From contig PABB01000048.1 of assembly GCA_002702655.1 (NCBI GenBank), positions 105,642-169,641 of the forward strand: a stretch of DNA of 64,000 bases, given 5' to 3'. This document shows positions 36,693 through 45,133 of the stretch, one piece after another. The stretch comes from Planctomycetaceae bacterium. Lineage in GTDB: Bacteria; Planctomycetota; Planctomycetia; Pirellulales; Lacipirellulaceae. Below the pieces are notes generated by a model. That model was not told the origin of the DNA. It saw only the letters and a program-made list of their open reading frames with translations, and did no database searches. Numbering within the stretch: position 1 is the first letter of the stretch; each line of letters begins with the position of its first letter. Both the position numbers and the translations under genes were made by a program.

Positions 36693-37991
36693 ATACTCGC
36701 CGCTGCCGATGCGCGTGAGCACGTCGACGGCGGCTTCGAGTTGCGCGATCTCGATGTATTCGTCGATCGTGTGCGCTTGCTGGATGGAGCCGGGGCCAAA
36801 CACGGCCGCGGGGATGCCTGCCGCCGCGAGCGTGGCGGCGTTCGTGCCGTAGGGAACCCCGACGACCTGGCAAGCCGGGCTGGTCGTCCGCACTGCGGCG
36901 GCCAGCAGCTCAGCCCACTGCCGCGACGGCTCGTCCGCCAGACAGGTGCTCTGCATCCACGGCGGATCGTGAGTCAATCGGCACTCGCCCAGTTCGACCC
37001 GGCGGGCGAGTGCTGACTTCACCGCCTCGTACGCCTCTTCCGGCGATTCTCCCGGCGAAATGCGGCGATCGATGTCGATCACGGCCGTATCGGGAACCGT
37101 GTTGGCGCCGACGCCGCCTTGGATGGTTGTAACCGCAATTGTCGGCGGGCCGCACTGCGACAGCAGCGGATCGGTCACTTGCGCGTCCGCCGTGGAAAGC
37201 TCCTGGTGCAACTGCTCGACGCCCTGCACCACCCGCGCCATGGCGTACACCGCGTTGGCGCCCTGTTCTGGGCGCGAGGAGTGCGCCGCCCGCCCCGCGG
37301 TGCGAGCCTGCCAGCGCACCACGCCGCGGTGCGCGGCCACCACATGCAGATCGGTCGGCTCGGCGACGATGGCCGCCTGCGGGCGCAGCTTGGCGAGTTC
37401 GGCCGCCGACAGCGGGCCTTCCAAGCCGGCGGTGGAAGTCTGGTCGCCGCCCTGCAGCAGATCAGCCAGCGCGCGGACGCCGGTGAAGCCGCATTCTTCG
37501 TTGATCGTCGAGGCGACCAGCAGCGTCGGCCGCTGCGAGGGCGCCGCGGCCGCCTCCGCGGCGACGGCCGCAGCCAGGATGGCGGCCAGGCCCCCTTTCA
37601 CGTCGCAGGCCCCCCGGCCATAGATCCGCCCGTCCCGCTGAACCGCCGCGAACGGCTGATCCATCCCCGCGGCCGCGACCGTGTCCTGATGCGCCTCCCA
37701 CAGCAGCACCCGGTCGGCCCGCCCCGGCACGACCGCCAGGGCGTTGGCTCGCCCGGGCTGAACCATCTGGGTCAGCCAGGCCCACTGCTGTCGCTGAAAA
37801 AAGTCGCAAAGCCAAGCGGTGACACGACTTTCGCCCGCGGCAGGGTCGTCGGGAGCAGCCAACCGTGGATTGACGCTGGGGCGAGAGATCAGTTCGGTGA
37901 GAATTTCCAGGATCTGGGGCGTCAACGGGCGCGGCTCGGCAAGGAGGACAACGGGAGGGTGATGGCCACGAGAGCCCCTGTTTTCCAGCAC
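36684..37991 (-). CDS. M20-family peptidase/deacylase (ArgE/DapE-like)
   Basis: A 435-residue metallohydrolase. Zinc-site motifs are LLWEAHQDTV (His and Asp), GRGACDVKGGLA (bridging Asp), NEECGFTG (catalytic and metal Glu) and a late His. An internal dimerisation domain fits the middle. It may be acetylornithine deacetylase, DapE or a carboxypeptidase; these cannot be told apart by eye. The start is uncertain: the frame opens with GTG at 37991, and TTG at 37925 would also leave the whole catalytic domain. The candidate small RNA promoter is 60 bases upstream, divergent. Confidence 0.82.
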   Translation of the reverse strand: MLENRGSRGHHPPVVLLAEPRPLTPQILEILTELISRPSVNPRLAAPDDPAAGESRVTAWLCDFFQRQQWAWLTQMVQPGRANALAVVPGRADRVLLWEAHQDTVAAAGMDQPFAAVQRDGRIYGRGACDVKGGLAAILAAAVAAEAAAAPSQRPTLLVASTINEECGFTGVRALADLLQGGDQTSTAGLEGPLSAAELAKLRPQAAIVAEPTDLHVVAAHRGVVRWQARTAGRAAHSSRPEQGANAVYAMARVVQGVEQLHQELSTADAQVTDPLLSQCGPPTIAVTTIQGGVGANTVPDTAVIDIDRRISPGESPEEAYEAVKSALARRVELGECRLTHDPPWMQSTCLADEPSRQWAELLAAAVRTTSPACQVVGVPYGTNAATLAAAGIPAAVFGPGSIQQAHTIDEYIEIAQLEAAVDVLTRIGSGEYEM

Positions 37992-38048
37992 TCTGGGTAG
38001 ATTTCCAAGGGTTTACCGGCAGTTCTTGGGAGAATTTGTGTCAGCCAA

Positions 38049-38077
38049 TTGCAACGCCTGTCCGGTCTGGTTACACT
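38049..38077 (+). promoter_or_regulatory. Promoter-like sequence before the candidate RNA
   Basis: TTGCAA (38049-38054), exactly 17 bases, then TACACT (38072-38077). Good match for a sigma-70 promoter; predicted start near 38084. Confidence 0.5.
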
Positions 38078-38083
38078 GTCAGT

Positions 38084-38148
38084 CGGCGTGGAATTATCCA
38101 TGCCGGTCCCCCTTCGCGGGTCGCTGCCCCACCCGCGAAGGGATTTTT
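38084..38148 (+). ncRNA. Candidate small RNA with intrinsic terminator
   Basis: About 65 bases from the predicted start. The first hairpin pairs CGGCGTGGA with TCCATGCCG around ATTA (one G-U pair); the second pairs CCCTTCGCGGGT with ACCCGCGAAGGG (12 perfect pairs) and is followed by six Ts, a strong intrinsic terminator. No start codon with a ribosome site lies within it. It could also be a leader attenuator for the Mrp gene 400 bases on, but the distance argues for a separate RNA. Not recognised as a known family. Confidence 0.5.
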
Positions 38149-38149
38149 T
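38109..38149 (+). terminator. Intrinsic terminator
   Basis: A 12-base-pair GC-rich stem (CCCTTCGCGGGT/ACCCGCGAAGGG) with T6. No protein gene on this strand ends within 1.5 kb upstream, which is why it points to a small RNA. Confidence 0.7.
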
Positions 38150-38541
38150 ATGCGCAGACGTTTCGTGCTGCTGCGCAGCCTCGCCCAGCAGGGCCTGCCC
38201 GCGCCCCACGCCGAAAGCGCCGGCACGAGCGTCAAAAACTTGCCGGCGCCCGCCTTGGTTTTCTCGCCGCGGGGGGTCAGGATTGTCTTCACGACTGCGC
38301 TGCCTGCGCTCTCCGCCGCAGTCTTCTGCCGATGTGCGTGTCGCGATCGCCGACGAAGGCGACATGACATTCCGCCAGGGGTGACCGTCGGCCAAGAGGC
38401 CGCGGTTAACACCCAATCGCGGGCAGACGCGACGCCGTGTCGTCAGCACGCGCCGACGTGAACAGCAGTGGCAGTTTGCCTCCCTTGGGCTGGCCGCTTC
38501 GCCAGCAGAATCAGCGAAATAAGAAAGAAACGAGTCAATCC
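38150..38541. other. Intergenic region before the Mrp gene
   Basis: About 390 bases between the terminator and the Mrp start. No gene, RNA or repeat was recognised; it includes an AT-rich AATAAGAAAGAAACGAG stretch just before the start codon. Confidence 0.5.
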
Positions 38542-39615
38542 ATGAGCGTGATAGATCGAGCAGCCGTCGATCGCATTTTGCAGGACTTTCAGGACCCCGA
38601 AACGGGGCGCAGCCTGGCAACTATGGAGCAGGTCCAGGCGGTCGCGATCGACGGGAGCCGCGTCGACGTGACGCTGGGGCTGACGAGTTTTGCGGCCCCG
38701 TTGTGGGAGGAGACGCGCACTGCGTTGGCGGACCGGCTGCGGACTCAAATCCCGGGGGCCACGGAGGTCAACGTGACAGTCGCCGAGCACGCGCGGCCCG
38801 CCACGGCAGTCGGGCAGATCGGCTTGACGGCCAAGGCGGTCATTGCGGTGGGCTCGGGCAAAGGGGGCGTGGGCAAGAGCACCGTGGCCGCCTCACTGGC
38901 GTTGGCTCTGAAACACGCCGGCTGCAAAGTCGGGCTGATGGACGCCGACGTATACGGGCCCAGCGTGCCCCATTTGTTGGGGCTCGAAGGCCAGCCGACG
39001 GTCATCGAAAAGCGTCTGCAACCGGTCGTCTACCACGGCATGCCCGTGATGAGCATGGGCTTTCTGGTCCCGCCAGGCGAGGCCGTCGTGTGGCGCGGCC
39101 CGATGCTGCACGGAGCTGTCACGCAGTTCTTGCGCGACACCGACTGGGGCGACTTGGACTATCTGATCATCGACATGCCCCCCGGCACGGGCGACATTGC
39201 GTTGACGCTGTCGCAGTTGTTGCCGCTGACCGGTTCGGTCGTCGTCTGCACGCCCCAAGACGTGGCCTTGCTGGATGCCGTGAAGGCAATCGCGATGTTC
39301 GGCAAGGTGAACATCCCCGTGCTGGGCGTCGTGGAGAACATGAGCCACTTCGATTGCCCGGGGTGCGGCAAGCGATACGACATCTTCGGCTCAGGCGGCG
39401 CGCGAGCCAAGGCTGAAGAACTGAACGTGCCGTTTCTGGGCGAGGTGCCCATTCAGATTCCGATCCGCGAGCGCGGCGACGCCGGCACGACCGAAGGCAA
39501 CATCACCGACGCGCAGTCGGGTCCCTACTACGAGCGCATTGCCGGCAGCCTGGTCCGCGGCATTGTTCAATCGCGCGCCGCGGCGCCGCCGATGCCGACG
39601 CTGTCGGTGCTATAG
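38542..39615 (+). CDS. apbC: Mrp/ApbC-type Fe-S carrier P-loop ATPase
   Basis: A 357-residue protein from the ATG at 38542. N-terminal MIP18-like domain about residues 1-90 (ILQDFQDPETGRSLATMEQV), then the deviant Walker A GKGGVGKST, the switch DMPPGTGDIALT, and the CxxC pair in HFDCPGCGKRYD that holds a bridging 4Fe-4S cluster between two subunits. It supplies Fe-S clusters to apo-proteins. Length is normal. The upstream frame extension is not used. It converges on the H1-like gene with a shared terminator. Confidence 0.93.
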   Translation: MSVIDRAAVDRILQDFQDPETGRSLATMEQVQAVAIDGSRVDVTLGLTSFAAPLWEETRTALADRLRTQIPGATEVNVTVAEHARPATAVGQIGLTAKAVIAVGSGKGGVGKSTVAASLALALKHAGCKVGLMDADVYGPSVPHLLGLEGQPTVIEKRLQPVVYHGMPVMSMGFLVPPGEAVVWRGPMLHGAVTQFLRDTDWGDLDYLIIDMPPGTGDIALTLSQLLPLTGSVVVCTPQDVALLDAVKAIAMFGKVNIPVLGVVENMSHFDCPGCGKRYDIFGSGGARAKAEELNVPFLGEVPIQIPIRERGDAGTTEGNITDAQSGPYYERIAGSLVRGIVQSRAAAPPMPTLSVL

Positions 39616-39658
39616 CCGGAACGCCCCCCGCGTCCCGCTCACTCGGAAAGTTGGGTAC

Positions 39659-39700
39659 GAAAAAAGAGACCGCCGCTCAGCGAGCGACGGTCTCTTTCTA
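39659..39700. terminator. Bidirectional terminator
   Basis: Stem AAAGAGACCG/CGGTCTCTTT around a 15-base loop, with As before and Ts after, so it works for both the Mrp gene (+) and the H1-like gene (-). Confidence 0.8.
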
Positions 39701-39754
39701 TAGTCAGCAATCGGCACGATGGAGCCACGAGGACGCCGCGGCCGAGTTGCAGCG

Positions 39755-40072
39755 TTACTTCTTTGCGGTCTTCCGCTTGGCCGTCTTCTTCTTGGCCGTC
39801 TTCTTCTTCTTAGCGACCTTCTTCTTGGCCGACTTCTTCTTCTTGGCGACCTTCTTCTTGGCCGTCTTCTTCTTCTTGGCGACCTTCTTCTTGGCGACCT
39901 TCTTCTTGGCCGACTTCTTCTTCTTGGCGACCTTCTTCTTGGCCGACTTCTTCTTCTTGGCGACCTTCTTCTTGGCCGTCTTCTTCTTGGCGACCTTCTT
40001 CTTGGCCGACTTCTTCTTCGCGACCTTCTTCTTGGCCGTCTTCTTCTTGGCGGCACGCTTCTTCTTGGCCAC
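39755..40072 (-). CDS. Lys/Ala repeat protein (histone H1-like)
   Basis: A 105-residue protein of the pattern [13 protein letters not shown] through its whole length, like the C-terminal tail of histone H1 and the bacterial AlgP/Hc1-type DNA-binding proteins. It should bind DNA or RNA electrostatically. The start is the GTG at 40072 because AAGGAGG lies 7 bases before it; a TTG at 40078 would sit too close to that site. The opposite strand also has long open frames ([13 protein letters not shown]) caused by the repeat and they are not genes. The DNA repeats may be prone to slippage, so its length may vary between strains. Confidence 0.8.
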   Translation of the reverse strand: MAKKKRAAKKKTAKKKVAKKKSAKKKVAKKKTAKKKVAKKKKSAKKKVAKKKKSAKKKVAKKKVAKKKKTAKKKVAKKKKSAKKKVAKKKKTAKKKTAKRKTAKK

Positions 40073-40078
40073 AGTCAA

Positions 40079-41284
40079 TCCTCCTTAAATAGTCCAGCGG
40101 ATTTCGCCAGTTCCGCAACAGTTGGGAACTGCTCGGCGATCCTCCGCCTCTAAGAAATCCCGCCGCCCGAGATGGGCGACTTGCCGTTTCCCTCAGCCAA
40201 GCGAGTCGGGCGCCGTGACGAGCGAGTTGAATCGCCGCGATGTTGCCATGCCGTTAACGACAACGATCACGGACGCGCCTCCTTGCCTCTTCGCAGTATT
40301 TGTACGTATCAACAAAATTCTTGCAACACTTTTTCCCCAGCAGAAGACGAGTTTGGCGCGGGGATGTCAAGGCGAGTTCAGCGCAAGCGCGCCATTGAGC
40401 GACCTGCCCACGGGCGCCTTCGCGACTGCGGCGGAGTCAAACACTCGCTTCGCTGGCCGTCGCCTGTTGCCATGTTGCGAACTGCGCCGGCGCTTGCGTT
40501 GCTGGGCGTAAAACCACGCCCGTGCACATGGCGCCGACGCCTCCGCCGGACCATACGTCGGCAATATGTCGGAGCGATTCCAAACGATTGCCGCCACGTC
40601 GCTGAGCGACCATTCTCCCTGGCGCGAGAGCGTCGAGCGAGCGATGTCGGCGGCAACTCGATCGCGTTTTTCCACGGGAAAACCAGCATTTTCTTGACCA
40701 GACGCCCGCGAAGACGCAGGGGCTGGGCAGCGCCGAAGAACCTGCCGATCGGAGGATTGCAGCAAGTGCGTCTCGGCAGATCGACGATCGCTGCGACTCT
40801 CGCGCGGGATGCTCGACGCATCGCGAGCGCGACGTTCGACGTGTTCCAATTCCGCGCCTGCGCCGACTGCCGAACGACGGCTGCGGACGCCGTCGCACGC
40901 GGTTTCGACAGACGATTTGCGCCTGCCTAAGTCACGCCGGTCGCATCATGAATCGCTGCCCGCCACGGAACGACAACGGCCTGCTGCGCCTCCAAAAATT
41001 TTTTCAAAAATTTTTCTTCAAAGCGCGTTTTAGGACGCATTGCAGTGTCGCAACGAACGTCTCAACAGGGATCAATGATCGGTTTGCGGCGCGCGTTCGA
41101 TAGCGCGCTGAACGTTCGACCGTACATCGGATCGCGCATCGACAACGCCCGTTGAAGATCGCGCGGCGCTTGTTGAGCAACGCTTTGCGTGCGCGCGACG
41201 ACCGCGTTCTGCACTTGCCGAATCTCAAAGTGAGACATGCGCCGCGAATGGTCGTCAGGCTGGACCACTGCCTTGCAGCGAGAG
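40079..41284. other. Long non-coding stretch with A-tracts
   Basis: About 1.2 kb with no credible gene, the longest gap in the window. At 40996-41026 there is an alternating A5T6 and A5T5 run interrupted by one C (phased A-tracts, intrinsically bent DNA). Some CGATCG and GCGAGCG palindromes occur. Small frames here (for example on the minus strand at 41004-41375) have no recognisable domain. It may hold an unseen RNA or a protein-binding region upstream of the H1-like gene. Confidence 0.45.
40299..40326 (-). promoter_or_regulatory. Possible promoter of the H1-like gene
   Basis: Reading on the minus strand: TTGCAA (40321-40326), 16 bases, then TACAAA (40299-40304). It would give a leader of about 220 bases. 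Confidence 0.3.
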
Positions 41285-42064
41285 CTACCAACTGCTCGAC
41301 CGATAGGCCTGCAGCGCCTGGTAACTGGAATAGGCCAAGGAGCCGAACATCAACGCAACCAACGGACTGCCCCACGCCACCAAGCCAATCACGGCCATGG
41401 CGGCGGCGGCAACCATCGAGACCTGCAGCGAGAGCACGATGCCGCGCCGCGGGTTGCTAAGCGTGAGCACCTCGCGCGACACCTGCCCGCCGTCCAGCGG
41501 ATAGATCGGCAGCAGGTTCACCAGCCCCCAACCGATATTGACCCAGAACAGATTGCCCAGCAGCAGATTAGCCGGCCGGCTGGCAAGCGGCTCCCAAAAC
41601 ACAGTTGCGATAAAAAGCGGCAAGGCATAGAAGCCGTCCGGCGCGCGCTGCCCGCTCCCCGGCGCGATTCCCGCAACATGACCCGTCAGCCGCAGTAGCA
41701 CGACGACCGCCACGGCAAACGCGAATCCGGCGGCAGGCCCGGCCAGCGAAATGAGAATCTGACTGCGCGGCGACCGATCGCAATCGCTGCACGATGCCAG
41801 CCCGCCGAAGGCGTACAGCGTGATCCACGGACGCCCGCCGAAGCGCCGTTGCATCAGCGCGTGACCCAGTTCATGAATCAAGATCGACGCGAAGACGACG
41901 CCAATCCAGATCAGCAGTTGAGCGAGATCGACCTTGCGGTCTCGGCCAATGCCGACACCCAAGAAGACGGTGATCAGCCAAAAGAACGGATGCACGCGCA
42001 CGGGAAAGCCGAACAGGCGAAAGTGCACGTCGTATTGGCTGCGCGGCGGCTCGGCGAAGAACAT
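41285..42064 (-). CDS. M50-family (site-2) intramembrane metalloprotease
   Basis: A 259-residue membrane protease from the ATG at 42064. About six hydrophobic segments; the zinc site is His64-Glu65-Leu-Gly-His68 in ILIHELGHAL, with the third ligand Asp in NLLPIYPLDGGQV. Regulated proteolysis of membrane-bound substrates is the known role of the family. No PDZ domain or anti-sigma substrate gene is next to it. A TACAAT 7 bases before the ATG (42072-42077) suggests a leaderless start. It lies 59 bases after the lpxB stop on the same strand. Confidence 0.88.
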   Translation of the reverse strand: MFFAEPPRSQYDVHFRLFGFPVRVHPFFWLITVFLGVGIGRDRKVDLAQLLIWIGVVFASILIHELGHALMQRRFGGRPWITLYAFGGLASCSDCDRSPRSQILISLAGPAAGFAFAVAVVVLLRLTGHVAGIAPGSGQRAPDGFYALPLFIATVFWEPLASRPANLLLGNLFWVNIGWGLVNLLPIYPLDGGQVSREVLTLSNPRRGIVLSLQVSMVAAAAMAVIGLVAWGSPLVALMFGSLAYSSYQALQAYRSSSW

Positions 42065-42071
42065 GCGGGCG

Positions 42072-42077
42072 ATTGTA
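42072..42077 (-). promoter_or_regulatory. -10 box of the M50 protease gene, leaderless spacing
   Basis: TACAAT on the minus strand ends 7 bases before the ATG at 42064. No good -35. Confidence 0.4.
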
Positions 42078-42123
42078 CCGCGATGCACGCGCCGAAGCGA
42101 TGCTAACGCGCGCGGCCGTCAGG

Positions 42124-43338
42124 TTACGCGGCGAGCGACTCGCCCGCCTGCGCTTCGCCCAGCACGTTGGCAATGTAGTCGGCCGCGCGGACCGACGCTC
42201 CGCCCTGCCCCACGCGGTTGGCCAGGTCGGTCAGACCGTGCTCGACGCGGAGCCGCTCGGCGGGATCGGTCAGCCACGTGATGGCGTGTTCGGCCACGTC
42301 GTGCGTCCGATCGCGGCACGTGAGGTACTCCGGCAGCAGCACGTGGGCGTCGAGGGGGTCGCCGGGGTCGTACACGGCCGCCGGGCGACGCGTGAACGGA
42401 TCGGGGGCAGTCAGCAAGTTGACGAGCGTGATGTACCGCACTCGGCGGACCCAACGCTGCAATTGGTAGCCAAACCACGAAACCCGGTACAGGATCACGC
42501 TGGGGATGCCGTGGTACAGCAGTTCCAGAGAGACTGAGCCCGAGCAAGCCAGGCAAACGTCGGCGGCTGCAATGAGCTCAGGCGTGCGGCCGACATGGAC
42601 GTCGACGTTCAGATCGAACTCTTCGGCCAATTGACGGACCGTCTCGGCCTGCTGGGGCTTGAACGCCGCCACGGCGAATCGCACATGATCGATTCGTCCG
42701 CCGATCCGTTGGGCGGCCCGCAGCAGATCCGCCGCGTTGCCAGCCACCTCTTGGTCGCGCGATCCTGGGAGAATTGTCACCAGACGCCCGCCGCCGCCGG
42801 CCATGGCATTGACGAACTCGGCGTCGAGCGACTTGTCGCGCAGCTCGTCGAAGTACGGATGCCCCACGTACGTGGCGTGGCAGCCGCGGTCGTTGAACCA
42901 TTTCTCCTCGAAGGGCAACTTGACCAGCACGTGGTCGACGTACTTGCGCATCTTGCGCACGCGGTGGCTGGCCCAGGCCCACAATTGCGGGGCGCCGTAG
43001 TACACGACGGGGATGCCGTGAGCTTTCGCGCGGCGAGCAATCCACCAGTTGAAGCCGGGGTAGTCGATCAGCACGACCGCGTCGGGCCGCGAATCGCGAA
43101 AGTAGCGGTCCGCGTCGCGCAACAGGCCGAGAAACTTGGGCAGCTTGACGATCGCCGCCAACAGCCACATGACGGCCAGTTTCGTCAAGTCGGCGTGGAG
43201 TTCACAGCCGGCCGCGGCCATGCGCGGGCCGCCGTAACCGACAAACTTGCATCCAGGAATTCGCCGGCGGAGTGCCGCGATGAGGTTGGCGCCGTGGAGA
43301 TCGCCGCTGGGTTCGCCCACGGAAAAGAAGATTTCCAT
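42124..43338 (-). CDS. lpxB: Lipid-A-disaccharide synthase
   Basis: A 404-residue LpxB from the ATG at 43338. It joins UDP-2,3-diacylglucosamine to lipid X to form the lipid A disaccharide. Family signatures seen: IFFSVGEPSGDLHGANLI at the start, VVLIDYPGFNWWIA, YYGAPQLWAWASHR, the LPFEEKWF loop, TILPGSRDQEV and the late SGSVSLELLYHGIPSVILY. Complete, normal length; peripheral membrane protein. It shows that this lineage makes lipid A. Confidence 0.95.
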   Translation of the reverse strand: MEIFFSVGEPSGDLHGANLIAALRRRIPGCKFVGYGGPRMAAAGCELHADLTKLAVMWLLAAIVKLPKFLGLLRDADRYFRDSRPDAVVLIDYPGFNWWIARRAKAHGIPVVYYGAPQLWAWASHRVRKMRKYVDHVLVKLPFEEKWFNDRGCHATYVGHPYFDELRDKSLDAEFVNAMAGGGGRLVTILPGSRDQEVAGNAADLLRAAQRIGGRIDHVRFAVAAFKPQQAETVRQLAEEFDLNVDVHVGRTPELIAAADVCLACSGSVSLELLYHGIPSVILYRVSWFGYQLQRWVRRVRYITLVNLLTAPDPFTRRPAAVYDPGDPLDAHVLLPEYLTCRDRTHDVAEHAITWLTDPAERLRVEHGLTDLANRVGQGGASVRAADYIANVLGEAQAGESLAA

Positions 43339-43482
43339 CGCCTGCTGCGCGTCCTTCCTTGTTCTGGCAAGCTCGGCCGCGGAGTATGCCAAAGCGGCCC
43401 AAACGGGGGAAGGTCACTTGGCGACCGCTAGCAAGGCAGCAGCGACACAGCCTGATCGGCGGCGGCGGCTCAGCAGCGCATG

Positions 43483-43525
43483 AAAAACGGGGCGCCCAAG
43501 GCCAAGGCCCCGGACGCCCCGTTTC
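43483..43525 (-). terminator. Intrinsic terminator of the CGxCGD-repeat gene
   Basis: On the minus strand AACGGGGCG ... CGCCCCGTT with a GGCC-rich inner stem, followed by Ts, 46 bases after the stop of that gene. Confidence 0.75.
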
Positions 43526-43570
43526 GACGGGAACTATGCATTTTGGCTGGTCGGGCCAGCGGAGGCGGCT

Positions 43571-44107
43571 CTAGGCGAGCAGCACTTCGTCGTCCGACTC
43601 TTCCTTGTCGCCACAGCCGCCGCAGTCGGCCAGCAGGGCTTCTTCGTCGTCGCCCTCGTCGTCGCCGCACGAGCCGCAGTCGGCCAGCAGGGCTTCGTCG
43701 TCGGACTCTTCTTTGTCACCGCAACCGCCGCAGTCGGCCAGCAGGGCTTCTTCGTCGTCGCCCTCGTCGTCGCCGCACGAGCCGCAATCGGCCAGCAAAG
43801 CTTCGTCGTCGGACTCTTCTTTGTCACCGCAACCGCCGCAGTCGGCCAGCAGGGCCTCTTCATCGTCGCTCTCTTCATCGCCGCACGAACCGCAGTCGAC
43901 CAGCGCTTCGTCGTCCGACTCTTCCTTGTCGCCGCAGCCGCCGCAGTCGGCCAGCAGGGCTTCTTCGTCATCGCCCTCGTCGTCGCCGCACGAGCCGCAG
44001 TCCAGGACGGTCGTCCCAGCGGTCAGGGCGAACGAAGCGGACGGCAACACCATGCCGGCACAGGCGCCAGCGACGATCATTCCAAGAATCCAATGGGACT
44101 TCTTCAT
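43571..44107 (-). CDS. Exported CGxCGD repeat protein, 16 cysteines
   Basis: A 178-residue protein from the ATG at 44107 (signal peptide MKKSHWILGMIVAGACAG ... ASFA, about 27 residues). The mature part is eight alternating units, CGSCGD and CGGCGD, each followed by an acidic linker such as EEALLADC or KEESDDEALLADC. The CxxC pairs (16 Cys) with dense Asp/Glu suggest metal binding or disulfide crosslinking at the envelope; neither is shown. Nucleotide-level near-identity of the units implies recent expansion. I do not recognise a family. Neighbours (CYTH and lpxB) give no hint. Confidence 0.6.
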   Translation of the reverse strand: MKKSHWILGMIVAGACAGMVLPSASFALTAGTTVLDCGSCGDDEGDDEEALLADCGGCGDKEESDDEALVDCGSCGDEESDDEEALLADCGGCGDKEESDDEALLADCGSCGDDEGDDEEALLADCGGCGDKEESDDEALLADCGSCGDDEGDDEEALLADCGGCGDKEESDDEVLLA

Positions 44108-44526
44108 GCTCTCAGACTCCATAACTCAAGAATTGGTGCGGTCGGGCGGCAGAAAAGAGGACGCGGACGAGCGGACAGAACCGGCAACAGGCAAGCGCCC
44201 TCAAACTAGATCGGCAGGTTGCCCTGCCATCTGCGACAACCTCGTAAAGATTGTCGAAGCCTGAACCGCGAGAGTCAAGAAAACCTCACCAGGCAGCCGC
44301 CGGTTTTGGGCGGATCGGTGGGTTCTGGTACGTTCGGCCGGCTGGCGGGCCGCGCGGGGCGTGCCCTCTGTGATTTCACGCACATTTTGGTTTGAAGTGC
44401 CCGGCGCCAGCACGGGGGCGTGGACAGAGGCTCGGGCGGGAATCGGCAGGCAACGCGTTTTCGACCAGCAACGTCGCTGCCGCGCAACAACTTGCGGCGA
44501 AACCTGAAGAAAATGCAATGGCGGCG
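44108..44526. other. Intergenic region, no gene seen
   Basis: A stretch of about 420 bases upstream of the Cys-repeat gene. It should contain that gene's promoter; I see no clear box, no repeat and no RNA. Confidence 0.45.
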
Positions 44527-45105
44527 TCACTCGCCCGCAAGCAGCAGTTCCAGATAGCTGCGACGCTCCACGGACGAGGCGGCGAGCCCCAATTCGGCCG
44601 CCAGGCTCGCCAGGGCCGCTCGCGCCGCGTCGACCTGCGGTCCCGCGGGGGCGTCGCCCGGCGTACTGACGGCGATTTCCAGTTCCAGGAACTCGCCGAC
44701 GCCGTCAACCGCGTCCAGGGCCGCCTCGACCGCCAGCCCGTCCACCGTCAGCCGCCAGGTTTCGCGGCTTTTGACGACCGTGGCGACGGGCTCGAACCCG
44801 AGCAGGCGGACGACCTCGTCAGCGGCGGCGGCATTCTCGGCGCCGGGGAGCAGGTCCGCCTCGCGCTCGACGCGAGTCTTGGTCGTCGCGTCAAGCTTGG
44901 GACCCTTGTAAGTGAAGCAGGACTGCTCGCCGACTTGCCGCAAGCGGAACGCCTCGTCGGTGGCGGCGAAGTCGCGCACGGGGTGGCGGTAGTAGCGGTC
45001 GCTCTGCCGACACACGTCGCCGCCCGTGGCGCCGAGCCGCTGCAAGTGCGCACGGAGGGCCGCCGGATCGGCGACGCGGAACTTCTGTTCAACTTCGACG
45101 TGCAT
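44527..45105 (-). CDS. CYTH-domain protein (class IV adenylate cyclase-like)
   Basis: A 192-residue protein from the ATG at 45105. The ExExK signature is at the start (VEVEQKF), followed by alternating charged strands (DEAFRLRQVG, CFTYKGPKLD, TKTRVEREADL). Such beta-barrel enzymes act on triphosphate substrates: adenylate cyclase, thiamine triphosphatase or inorganic tripolyphosphatase. The choice cannot be made by eye. Its start is 28 bases after the stop of the UDP-sugar pyrophosphorylase, so it is probably the last gene of that operon. Confidence 0.87.
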   Translation of the reverse strand: MHVEVEQKFRVADPAALRAHLQRLGATGGDVCRQSDRYYRHPVRDFAATDEAFRLRQVGEQSCFTYKGPKLDATTKTRVEREADLLPGAENAAAADEVVRLLGFEPVATVVKSRETWRLTVDGLAVEAALDAVDGVGEFLELEIAVSTPGDAPAGPQVDAARAALASLAAELGLAASSVERRSYLELLLAGE

Positions 45106-45133
45106 GGGGAGTGGCTGTCGGCGGGGTGCTGCG

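Noticed and set aside
39651-40153. Plus-strand frames of [13 protein letters not shown] and [13 protein letters not shown] type
   Set aside because: They are complements of the lysine/alanine codon repeat on the minus strand; the ribosome site and known H1-like pattern favour that strand.
41004-41375. 123-residue minus-strand frame in the large gap
   Set aside because: No domain, no start signal, and overlaps the A-tract and the 3' end of the M50 gene; random GC-rich frame.
43534-44264. Alternative frames of the CGxCGD gene (serine/proline repeats on plus strand)
   Set aside because: These are frame shadows of a repetitive gene; only the minus-strand frame has a signal peptide and a terminator.
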